Assembly: GCF_910592395.1 (NCBI RefSeq)
Contig: NC_088317.1
Span: forward strand, 620,001 to 684,000
Origin: Lineus longissimus
Taxonomy: Eukaryota; Nemertea; Pilidiophora; Heteronemertea; Lineidae
Reading direction: 5' to 3'
Length of the DNA stretch: 64,000 nt
Each line of letters starts with the position of its first letter. Positions within the stretch are counted from its first letter, which is position 1. Below, in pieces: positions 44,558 to 56,300 of this stretch. A program made the translations under genes and the position numbers. The notes below the pieces were generated by a model. That model worked only from the letters and a program-made list of their open reading frames with translations. It was not told the origin of the DNA and did not search any database.

Positions 44558-46318
44558 CTGCAAGGGAAGGAAAAGAGATCAAAACCGAATCAAGGTGGAA
44601 ATCTGAGTCAACGATTTGATTCAGATATCTAAAATTCAAGACTATTTTATGAAAGTTGGATCACTGGAGTTAAAATTGAAAAAAATACAAACATAGGAGA
44701 GAAATGACAAGACTTGAAAGTACCAAATCTGGCAGCTATATGGGTGGATCTCAACACACTCAAGTCGAAATGTAGGGCATATTTGAAATAGATCTTAGAT
44801 TCACCAAAAGAAGTAGCGCTCAGGGAATATTTATATTTGCCGTCACGGTTCTGTGCATGAGAGTTGAGACAACAGTAAATACTGACATCAAACTTTATAT
44901 GAAAACGACAGATTAATCACAGGTGGGAAATGTTACTTCAGACATGCAAGTTAAAACTAACAGAGAACACCTCCTATGTGAACTGTGCTGAAGAGAGCAG
45001 ATGCTACCGAAGACATTGTTAGAAAACTTGTTGCCAATGCTGCTTCACACTCCGCAACCCGGGATTACGATATTCGTCACAAGGAGGGGATGGAGTACTT
45101 GGTAGGAGGACAATGAATGACACACCAATGTGAACTGACCAACACAGAAAGCAACAAACACAAAACATGGCAGGGAAAACAAACACTGCACTGTTTTGAC
45201 CTCAAGTGTTGAGGGGAAGCATGATACATGACATGCAGGGACTGGCTAACACGTGACCATGGGTGAAAGATGATGCAGTCCCATCAGTGCGTGTCAAGCA
45301 TAGGTATGCACACAGCATCAAGAGTGATCAACAGTCAAAGGTGTTCATGATGAACAGATACAAGACATGTTTGACTCCTGGAAGTTTATTCATGAAAGTG
45401 CTAAAGCATGCCGTTTCAACAACAATAAAGTTAAGTAGCGTGCAACAAAATGTACAAGCCCTGTACATCACCTAGAGTTAGTCCATGCCGGCAAAAAGGT
45501 AAAACAGTCCATACACAACTCTTACTAGTGACACTGTCCCACTGCACTGTGAACTCAGATCACGGCTACCCTCCCAAGGAACTGGTCACACACCATTACA
45601 CACTACCAGCAAGATTTTACAAGGATATTCTTTATGATTCTTGCTAAAACACATCTATTCAACAACCGTAGGAGTGTAATGAGTGACATGGCCAGTTACA
45701 TCACGGTGTCAATAACCCTGATTATGGTATGTTCATGAATGGGATAATTATGTCCCTCCTTCATTGAATGAAGTTTGAATAATTGATATTTGAATACTAT
45801 AAAAGGAATAACCTATCAAAACCTGTCTTTGCTGGTCAACACACGACCCTTCATGTGTAACATGACACACTGCATGTTGAGGTGGTGGAAGTTTTGGGGC
45901 AGATTTCAAAGGTCAATAGAAATAGTATCTATTGTATGTTGTATGGTGGTAACACTCTGAGCTAGTTTGGTTGATTGGATGATGCTGTTAGTCATGCCAA
46001 CCAAGGGTTTGTTTATGTAAGGAACAACAAACCAAGAAGCAAGTATCTTAGTCCTGCAACAAGATGGTACGTATATTGTAAACAGATGTACAGTCATTGC
46101 TAAGATGTCAGCCACTCACTCCTTACATGGTAGCAGTTAGTAGAGTGGAGAGATTGTTCAAGTGAACTGTGGCATCAGTCAACAACACTAACATTACATG
46201 TAGTGAAGTTGATAACATCCCTCCCTTCATGACCAAGGCCAAGGGGCTCCTTAGACACTGTTTCAATAACCAATGGATGGTCAGCCCCAGGTAGACCAAG
46301 TGTTCATTTGATATTTAC
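44558..46318. other. Intergenic space or long intron
   Basis: No supportable exon. Its status depends on whether 43226-44557 belongs to the RanBP2 gene. Confidence 0.4.
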
Positions 46319-47355
46319 CTGCCAACGGAGCTCGTCCACCCGCCTGCGGTTGCGGAGCATCATCCTCTACATCCCGACCTTGACCTACGACCTCTGGGAC
46401 ATCGAGTTCTGTTGGAATGGTCAGAACGTCAAGTTCAGATATATTTGCAGCTTGAGCAAACTCAACGCCCTGAAAACACAACATCAAGTATCAAGTATCT
46501 GCCGTCAACAATCAAGTATCTGCCGTCATTTCAGGGCTTACCCGAGACAAAGCAGCGACCAGACTGAACTGGAACCATTCTTCACACAATAATCTGAACC
46601 AAAGGCCTAAACCATCTCTGAGGAGGCACACAACTACCCATCAAACAAGAGCATGACAAATCACTGACTATTCAAAACCACATTCATTATTCATACCTGT
46701 TTAAAAATCTGTTGGAACTCTTTGACAGCTGGTACATTACTGAACTGTGCTTTGAATTGACGTCTGATCGGTTCGCCCGCACTGAAGTCTGTGGCCGCCC
46801 ACTCACAGGTCTTCTTCTTCTCATTGGGCGTCAGCTGTGTTTCTATGGCAATATGATGGCTGCAGATTGTTTCACCATCAGGGTTATCCATTTGTATCCT
46901 GGCGCCATAAACCTCTTCATCGTAAACAACCAGCAGATCGCCGATACAAAGTTTCTAAAAAGAGGATGAATTCATTCACTAATAAGTGGAGGCAGCTATT
47001 GGTCACATTCAGTAGTGGAGATCACAGCCCTCTAACAGTCAATTGAACGAATTCAAAACCTAAGATTCTCAGTACCCGGGTGCCAATACCAAATTCTTCA
47101 AAAACAGACATCGCAGCATTTCATGAACATGTCCAATGCGACCAGCTTGTATATTTGAAAGTGAAAAGTAACGTCCAACAGACCGCATCCTCACCTTCCA
47201 TTCGTTGAGTTCTTTAGAAAACAGCGTCGCTTTCTTTTCAAACATGACGTCTTCTTCCTCGACCTCATCTTCATCTTCGTAATCCTCGTATCTGTCTCCG
47301 CCATCTTGATCATCAGCCTCTGCAACCTCCTGTACGCACGTCGGCACTTGAGCAT
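46319..47355 (-). CDS. RANBP2: Degenerate fifth Ran-binding-like domain and acidic tail of the RanBP2 homologue
   Basis: Exon 47195-47355 has a very acidic stretch and then F-E-K-K-A-T-L-F-S and N-E-W-K, the beginning of a Ran-binding domain. Exon 46697-46954 follows (phase 0) with a W-A-A-T-D-F-S segment and F-K-A-Q-F-S, the domain's second half. The K-E-R-G-x-G and M-R-R-E-Q-V-L-K motifs of the other four domains are absent, so Ran binding is doubtful. Exon 46319-46469 adds an acidic, Pro-rich tail. If the gtaaat donor is not used, a stop follows 12 codons later at 46281. Confidence 0.75.
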
Positions 47356-50300
47356 CTGCAAGAGAAAACTGAAGATCATTTCAAGGCATCACAGTTGGAG
47401 CTTGAGGAAGATGGTCATGCTCCAGAGGGGGCCAAAGGACTGACTGAACTATTACTGCAGGATGGGATGTCAGTCCTATATAGAGACTAGCAACCTTTAG
47501 AAGTGCCTTCAATTCATAAAGGAGTGGGCTTCAACTTCTAGCATGCATCAGAACAACAATAACAGCCCCATGATAGAGATTTCTCATACGTCTGTGCTTG
47601 GCCACAGGGACTGGGCCTTGTCATCTTAAACATCTACATGGCTTTTTAAGCGAGTCTTGCAAAACTTTGTAAGTCTTACTCCAACAATTTTCCTCCGATT
47701 TCTATTTTATCATACTCTTGATGAGATAAATCAACAACGATTGAATAAAACGCGTTGGACAGACATGACTGATGAAGTGTCCAAGCATAGTCCTGAAGGC
47801 AGAAGGATTAAGCCACACCATGAAGCATTGAAAATAACACAGCGTGCTGCATCATGTTGTCAAACATGAACACGAGTCATGGTCATCACAATCAGAACTG
47901 CAACCACAATACAACAGCATTCACAAGCTAAGTGTTGCATATAATTGCTGGTGTCCAGAAATAACCAGTCACGCGTTGACCGTTGTTTAGTCACGCGTTG
48001 ACCATCGTTTAGTCACACCGATTCACACTTCTGCATTCAATAGAGGACCCCTTTACCTACCATCACCTTGGAACCCCCATTGGAACTGCCTCCCTTCAAA
48101 ACACCTCAATGCTTACATTCAAACACATGGCAAAGACCAACTGCTCGGCATATCTTTGATTCAAGTCTTCAGTGGCTACAACATGGCTTTCTGACTGCTT
48201 CGTGTTGATCATGATGCTAGGGCACTGTACTGTCTCATCTGATTTTCATGACCAAGATGCAACCCAATCAGAGTCAACCAAATACAGTATATTTTGAATA
48301 CTCATCCCAGCCAAACAAGGACTTTTACTGAATACCCTTTCAATGAAAAATGTGTTTGAAGTGAATTTTTCAAAGGTTTCATTGGATGCAGATTCTGATA
48401 GAGTAAGAGGAAGTGAAAGTAGGCAGCCCTGTCCGGCCCGTCCAACCAGAGAAAGCAAAGAGATAAGAGCCCCCTGCATGCTTGGTGATACTTGAGGTGC
48501 CCTATGATCCTCCTAGTACCCCGTCTTATCCTCACAGGGGTCCATTCTCGCAAATTCCCATCACAAAATCGTTGAGGACGTTCTCTACAAAACATCAAGA
48601 GCAAGCAACCCCTGCACTGGTTGTCGAGACCATTCACAAATGGTTGAAATATGAGCATGTAGACACTAGGAAACAGTCCATTTGAGAACTTGTTTGAAGA
48701 GGATAACCTACCAGTGACAATAACTGCTACGACTTTGACTCAAGTCGGCAACACTGGTTATTCCCTTTGAACAAGGAACTGCATGGTTTCTACAAGTTGG
48801 TATTTCTACCAGGACCACTTTGCTTGACTGTGTCTATAACCAGCTGCAGGGCGGTTGATTCTTTAGCTTGATATCTAGTAGAGGACCCATCCTCGACAAT
48901 TTTAACATCAGAAATTTGAGGAAATGGCTCCCTGCAAGGTTAACATGGAATCACTCCAAGGATAATACAGTGCTCCTGAGGCATCACTAATCATGCACTC
49001 AGCAGGGTGAGAAAGGATACAGCAGAGAAGAGCCAACAAAAAGTGCGTACACAATAGGAAAAAAATGGCCTGCTAATGATTATAAGCGAGAGGAAGAGTC
49101 AAAAGGCCCTACCGTCGAGTGCCAGGCGCTTAGCACCATCGGTTAGTAACTCGGCAAGTAAAGATTGCCGGTCGCCTAGAATTAGAGAAGTGAAAATAAG
49201 AATGGAGGGATGTGTGTGGTCAGTTAAAGATGTGGTCTTGTGATTCCCCCCCGGGTAGAGTCAACAGACGGATTCTTTATATTCAATATGCCGGCTATGG
49301 ATGACAAAGACTGGCTCCAGTGCGGCAGATTGAGAGGTGTAAGGAAACAAAGGAGACCTCCATCACTTAGAATTTCTTAGATAAAGTATTTTGGCAAGTT
49401 TATGATGTCCAAGAACTGAAATATCATTCAATTCGAAAACTGATGAACGAGTGTAGTCTACAGTAGCTAAAATGGGTCACATTGACACTGGCAGCAGAAG
49501 GTGTGTGTAAAAGCTGTGCTGATAAGCTCGACTGAGGGGAAGAGAGAATGGCATAGGATTCCGTAGGGTAGAGGTTGGTTCTCGGGGTTCCCCTATAGCA
49601 ATCATGTCTGTTTTCATTCATTTAGTTATTTTACATTGTCTAAAACATTGTCCATTGACTGAAACATCCTTACACATGTATGTAATAGCTGGACCTACAT
49701 GTGCAAGAGACGTCCAGCCACACCAGAAGTGTTAGTAAAGAGTTAGCTGAGAGGCTAACCAAAACCTGGCCCCAAACTGGTACCATTGGGGTAGATATCA
49801 ACAGACATCTAGAAATCTCCCTCCCTTTTAGATCATGTTGATTGAGAAGATTCTTACCAGCGTCGTCCTCAATTTCACTGGAATCAGCTCCGGCAGATAC
49901 AGCAGCCTCTTCTGAAAGGTGGACAGGATACAAGGTTTGAGTGGACCGAGATTGAGGTGAAACACATCAATACAATAAGTCACAGAGATCTATTTATCAC
50001 CTATCCAATGGTAACATTGATAAGACTGACTTACCTTCTGCCTTTGACTTCTCAGCATCTCGCAGGTGCTGCTGGCACTCGAGGAAAGCTTGCTGGAACT
50101 GCTTCGCCAACATAATCGTCTTAAACCTGACCGCCAGCTGGTCATGTGATGCCTCATTTGTTGAGTAATCTATAGCAAACCAACACCAGGCCGTCTCGGA
50201 CGTGGTCATCCTGGTCAGTTCCATGGTGGTGGTCATCAGGTGGTTGCAGGCTAACTTCAACACCTGCTCACGCCGCATCAGTAATCGGTATTGGACTGGA

Positions 50301-53300
50301 CAATACAAACAGATTTAACATGAGCATTGCAATGAGGTGAATTGTATGTAAACATCACAGTAATTTGAAGTTGGTTTAACGAATACCTTCCTAACATCAG
50401 TAAAGGTAACTAGGCCCTCTCTGCTCTCCAAGGCTCTTTTTGACGGAACAGGCAGTGGGGCATCACACTTTTAGAGCCTACAAAGATTTCAGGAAGAGAA
50501 GCCAGATGACATGACCGTAACAAGCTCTCGTTGCTCACCTTGTGTTTTATGTTTGAGGATCTTCATCTCGCCGACACCCCTCTCCTTCCACTGCTTTGTG
50601 CCCGGGTCATAGCGGAAGACCTTGGCACGCTGTGAGTACACTGGTTCCTCATCCTCAGTCCCAGTCTTCACCTCAACCAACTCAGGCAGTGGCATGATCG
50701 CATCATAGTGGACATCATCTCCCTGGACAACTTCACCATCATCACCGGTGTCATCGGCTGATTTACTCACCTTTGAGAAGAGCGTCTTACCCGCACCAGT
50801 CCAACTGAAGGACTTACTTTTGTCTGAAATAAAAACACCTCTTTTTCAGAAGAGTCAGAATAGTTGCAAGCAGTGAGAAGTGATTTCTAACTTTGAAACC
50901 ACACTTTCATCAAGCCAGTCTTGCCTAGGTTCTATCGGTGTACTCAAGATCACCACCAAGTCTCCACCATGCCACAATGGGTGATATGAATAAAGATTAG
51001 CAAATGCTATTATCTAAATCTCCATGTACATTTACACTAGGCCTGTACAAAACCGGAGTAAAAGCATTTGCTAGTCTTAATTCATATCACCCAATGGTTC
51101 CTGAACTCACCCTGATTCCCAAAGGCAAACCCTGATGCTGGTAGAGAGCCTGCCACGTCAGCGAAGGACATGCCAAGACCCGACATGCCGATCCCAGAGG
51201 AACTCAGCACTGGTTTCTCACTACTTGTCAAGATGCCTGCCTTGGAGTCTGCTGTGTCTATGGTCGAGTCAGGCTCTTGGGATGACGTGTCTGCACTCTT
51301 CGTAGCTGCACTGCCCGCTGAATCTGAAATCACAACTTCTATTAACAAAGACATTTTTCAACAGTTACATCTACCTTAATTTGGGCGACTTGTACTCATC
51401 TCACTGGACTGTGACAGCACACACAGGGACTTCACTCTGCAAGCACAACCAAACAATTTTCTACCCAGAAACTCATTGCAGTTGACCTTGCCTTTGCTCT
51501 TGGTTTTTATTTTCTTTTGATTGAAACAGCAATGGAGAGGAGGAGAAATACCCCCCCCCCCCCCAGCCTCAGAATTGCTATTACATCACATGAAGCTGAA
51601 GCACCATTGTACAACATATTTTATAAAACACGGACGTGGACAGACCTTTCATAGGGCTGCAACTCTCACAGCCAGGACATCCACTGCACGGAGGCTTTTG
51701 TTCATAAAGATAGAAATTGTCAGGAAGTTGGTATTTCTTGGCACGTTCCTGGTCGTGTTTGGATGCCTTGAGTTCAGAGATCACCTGCACGTCATCTACA
51801 TGATCTACAGAGAAACAAGGCGTCATAAAGAGACAGCCAGGAGGCATTCATGGTCAACTGCTGCCAGATTCATAGTTAGCTGCTGATGGTTGAAAACACC
51901 ACCAAGCTCTTTCCCCAGGAGTATCTTAAAGCCGAGTTCCACAATATGCTACTTTAAACAAACATCACGACTACTACGACAATGAAGATAACAGAATGCG
52001 CACAACAAGTCATTCCCAGAAGCTCACCATCGTACTGCAGCTGATCCCAGTTCTCCACACATCCGCGACAGCCCGGGCAATCGGGTTTCTTCTCGTACAA
52101 ATAGAAACATCGCGGCAGTTGATATTTCTCGGCCATCGCGATCTGTTCCGGCGTTGGCAGCTCTTCATATATTATTTCTACATCGCTGTCGGAGCCAGCA
52201 TCTATTGAATTAATGAAAACATCATGTTGGGTAGAGTAGACTGGTCAGTATAGGATAATGAAACGCTGCCAGCAAGTCCTGGTCGACTGGCAAAGATGAC
52301 AAGTAACAAGATGACAACCACAAGCTTCTTTAACGATGATTAGTACCCCCGAGAACCAATCAGTTCACCCAATTAAACAAAGGACAACGATTATTGGACT
52401 ACCCAAGATAGCCAGATGATTCCCTTCAAGATCAAGCCCAAACCAACCCCCACATATAAGTATTCTGTCCAACTCACCACCGGCTGCTTCAGTCACTTCC
52501 TTCGACTTGTTCAGTGGACTCGCTCCAGTGGCAGATGAGTTGAATCGATCCCCGAATGAGAAGTTAGATTTTGACGTCTGCTCAGGTGACTTAAAGCTGA
52601 ACCCTGCAGGCATTTTAGAATCCTTAATTGAATCGTTGTCGATTTTGAATGAAAAGTCACTAGCTGTGCTTGAGTTAGCTACCGACGTATCTGCTTTAGA
52701 AGCATCAGTTTCATGAGCACCAGATTTCTGCGGTGATTTAAAACCTTTCATTTTCTCTACCGAGTCATTGAATACTTTTGCAAAATCACCGGCAATTTCC
52801 GCCGTTTTGAATCGGACGCACAACTTTTCAGCCTTCGGTTCACCTTCGGCGCAGTCCATTGCATACCACAGATAGGCCTTACCATTTGCCTTCTCCATCG
52901 GTGTGAGTTTGATCTCACCCGTGATATTATGATTACAACACAATTTCAAAACCTGCTCTCTCCGCATGATGACACGTATCCTGCCATTTTCTTTGTGTTG
53001 GAGGATGGAGATATTACCAACACCCCGCTCCTTCCATTCCTTCTGCCAGCGATACAGTTTCGCTCGGTGGGTAAACAGTGTCGTTTCATCCTCCTCACCT
53101 GTTTTCACCTCGATCTTTTCTGGGAGGGGAATAATCGGCTCAAAGTGTATATGCGAGTCATCCTCCTCACTATGATAATGATCGTCTGGAGATTTTGGCG
53201 ACCTTATATTTGACATACTGGTACTCCCCGCAGACGGCGTCACACCAGTAAAAGCAAATGTTTTTGATGAGCCGAATTTGAACTCGGGAGTTTTTGGTTC

Positions 53301-56300
53301 AGGAGGGGTAGGTGGTGTTGATGAAGATTCTGGGGTGCTACCAAATTTGAAACTCGAGGCGGCAGATCCAAAGTTAAACCCGGAGGTCAGAGAAGAAGCA
53401 GATTTTGGCGTGCTTGTTTGACCAAACTTGAATCCTCCAGCTGAAGGCTCCGTCTTTTTCTCCTCTACTTCAGGGTTGGATCCGAATGCAAATCCTCCAG
53501 GGGAACTTGACTGTGAGGGCATTGAGAAGCCAGTGGCACCAGATGCACCAAGCCAGGCAGGGGTTGACGAATCAGGGGCTACAGCTGTGCCAGGTTTTGG
53601 GCTGGTACACGCAGCACACTTGGTTGAACCAGCTTTGTTTTTGATCATGCACATATCACACTCCCACTCGCCATCCTTCATCCTCAACTTGTCCAAAGGA
53701 TCCTCACTAACTGCACCAGCTGCACCAGGCTCCGTTGATGTCACTTCCACTGCCGGTTTTGAACCGAATTTGAAACCAGTAGCTTGGGTTGACTGTTCTG
53801 GGGCAGTTTTTGAACCGAATGTAAAACCTATCGACTGAGTGGACGTCACAGGTTCCATTGCAGAGACAGGTTTCGATCCAAACCCGAATCCACTTGCCTG
53901 AGTCGCTGCGGGCTCCGTGGCTGGAGTAGACTTTGAAGCAAACACGAATCCTCCTTTTCCTCCACTTACTGTGAATCCACCCCCGGTATTAGGATTGAAT
54001 AAGCCAATCTGTGGTGAAGCATTTGTTCCCTGTGCTCCAGAGTTTGACTGCTCACATCCAGGTTTTGGGGTCTCACATGCGAGACACTTGGTCTTGTGTG
54101 GACCATTTGAAAGATAGCAAGCATCACACGTCCAGCTCCCAGGGGCAATCTTAAACTTGGCAGCCAACTCTTCACTCGTGAATGGTTTGACTGCAGTGGC
54201 ATTATCCTCTGCTGGTTTTACAGAACTTGACTCAGGCCTCGAACCAAATGCAAACCCAGATGATGGTTTGCCACCGGGACTACTACCGAATGTAAACCCA
54301 GTGGCACCACCAATTAGGAAGACAGGCTTTGCTTCTGCTACCTGTGTGCCAGGTTTTGGCGTCAAGCATGCCACACACTGGGTCGTATCAGGTCCGTTGG
54401 GTAACATGCAGGAATCACAGCTCCAACTTCCCTCGGCGGGTCGCAGCAAAGCATAGAGGTCAGAAGGAGGTTTAGCCGTGGCTTTCATACTCAGATCTTC
54501 AGGAACCTCTTCATCTTCATCACCCGCACCAAGGGCTTCATCCTGACATTCTTCAAAAATCTCTTTGAACTGAGCAGCCACAGTTTCCGTCTTGAACTTC
54601 ACGGCCAACTTTTCAACTTTATGGTCTTCCTCACTGAAGTCATTAGCTGTCCAGCACCAGGCGTTCTTTGAACCTTTCATCTCGACGAGACTCATATCGG
54701 TTGTGATGATATGATTCGCACAAAGTTTCAACACCTGTTCTCTCCGCATCAGAATACGACTCCGTCCAGTTGAACTGTTTTTCATTATCTTCATCTCCCC
54801 AATGCCGCGTTCCTTCCACTGTCTTGTATCAGGGTCGTAACGATAGAGTTTGGCACGCTCCCCGAACAGTTTCTTCTCCTCTTCCTCACCAGTTTGGACT
54901 TCAACCAGCTGTGGTAGCTGGATGATCGGCTGGTAGTCCACTGTTGGTACGTATCCCTCGGGGTGACTCTCCTCAGTAGACTTGTCATGAGGTTTCTCTG
55001 GACTCGCTGCATTTTCAGCTGGCTTCACAAAGGATGGGGTAGATGTGGCCTTCTTTGAAAGATCTGCAGATGCTGGCTTATTACTTGGTAAAGCTGTCGC
55101 CACTGGGGTAGATGTGGCCTGCTTGGAGAGATCTGCAAATGACAACAGTTCTTTTTTTCCACCAAGTATCGGTGAGGCAGAGGCCTTCTCCTTTTCTTTC
55201 TCACCAGATCCCAATACTAAACTGGTGAACGGAGACGACTTGGAACCAAAGCTGAATCCAGCGAATGGCTTTGGTGCATCCGTTATAGCAGGTGTTGTTT
55301 CGGCTTTGGGTTTCCCCGCATGAGCATGGGCGATAGGAGGTTCTTCATCAGCCGGCTTGAGCTTTGGTGGCGCGGTGAATGAAAAGCCGCCAAGGTGGAT
55401 TTTGCCGTCAGTCGTCGAGACCTGAGGTTGCTTAGCTTCTTCTTGATGTTTTGTCGCCATTTCACTCAGAAGACTGGAAGCAGGGGAGGCAGAACCAACA
55501 GCCTTCGGGGCAGGGGACGCCTCTTTCTGGCCAAACATCGCAACCGGGGTGCTTGAACCAAATTTAAATCCACCACCATTTTCACCAAACTTGAATCCTG
55601 ATTGACTCATAGATGTCTTTTCTGTATTAGCTCCTAGGTCATCCTTCGCCACTCCGAATGCGGCAGAACCGAATTTGAAACTCGATGTCGCAGTTGATGT
55701 TACAGCTGCCGGGGATTTCTCTGCAGTTTTAGCCGCAGTTGAGACAACTGGTAGTTTTGTAACTTGTGTCCCCGGCTCCTTTGGATTGCCCTCAGCAAGT
55801 TGAACTGCCTCCAAGAACTTCTCCTTGAAATCGGTCGCCATTTCTTCCGTTTTAAACTTCAAAGCGAACTGTTCATTTTTGACCTGCTCCTCGGCGAAGT
55901 CCTGTGCGAACCACATGTAAGCATTCTTGGCTGCTTTCATTGAGGATATGGTCATGCCTCCGTGGAAGAAATGATTAGCACAAATCTTTAGCACTTGTTC
56001 TCTTCTCATCAACAACCGGACTTTCCCGTTCGTTTTGTGCTTGAGGATTTTAACAGGACCTGTGCCACGCTCCTTCCACTGTCCTTCTGAGAAGCGGTAC
56101 ATGCGTGCACGGTCATTCTGGTAGAGTATCGTCTCATCCTCTTCACCTGTTGTCTTCACCACCTCCTCAGGTAACGCCATGATAGGTTCGTAGTGTGGCT
56201 CAGAGTAACTTGGATCTTTATCACCTTCTGTCGGGTAGCTCAGATTCTTCTCCTGTACCACTGGTACACCCGCATCTCCACTTGGTTTGGCAAACATCGG

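Noticed and set aside
48709-48723. Possible 15-bp RanBP2 micro-exon (A-V-I-V-T)
   Set aside because: Phase fits, but the acceptor has no pyrimidine tract and there is no homology to confirm it.
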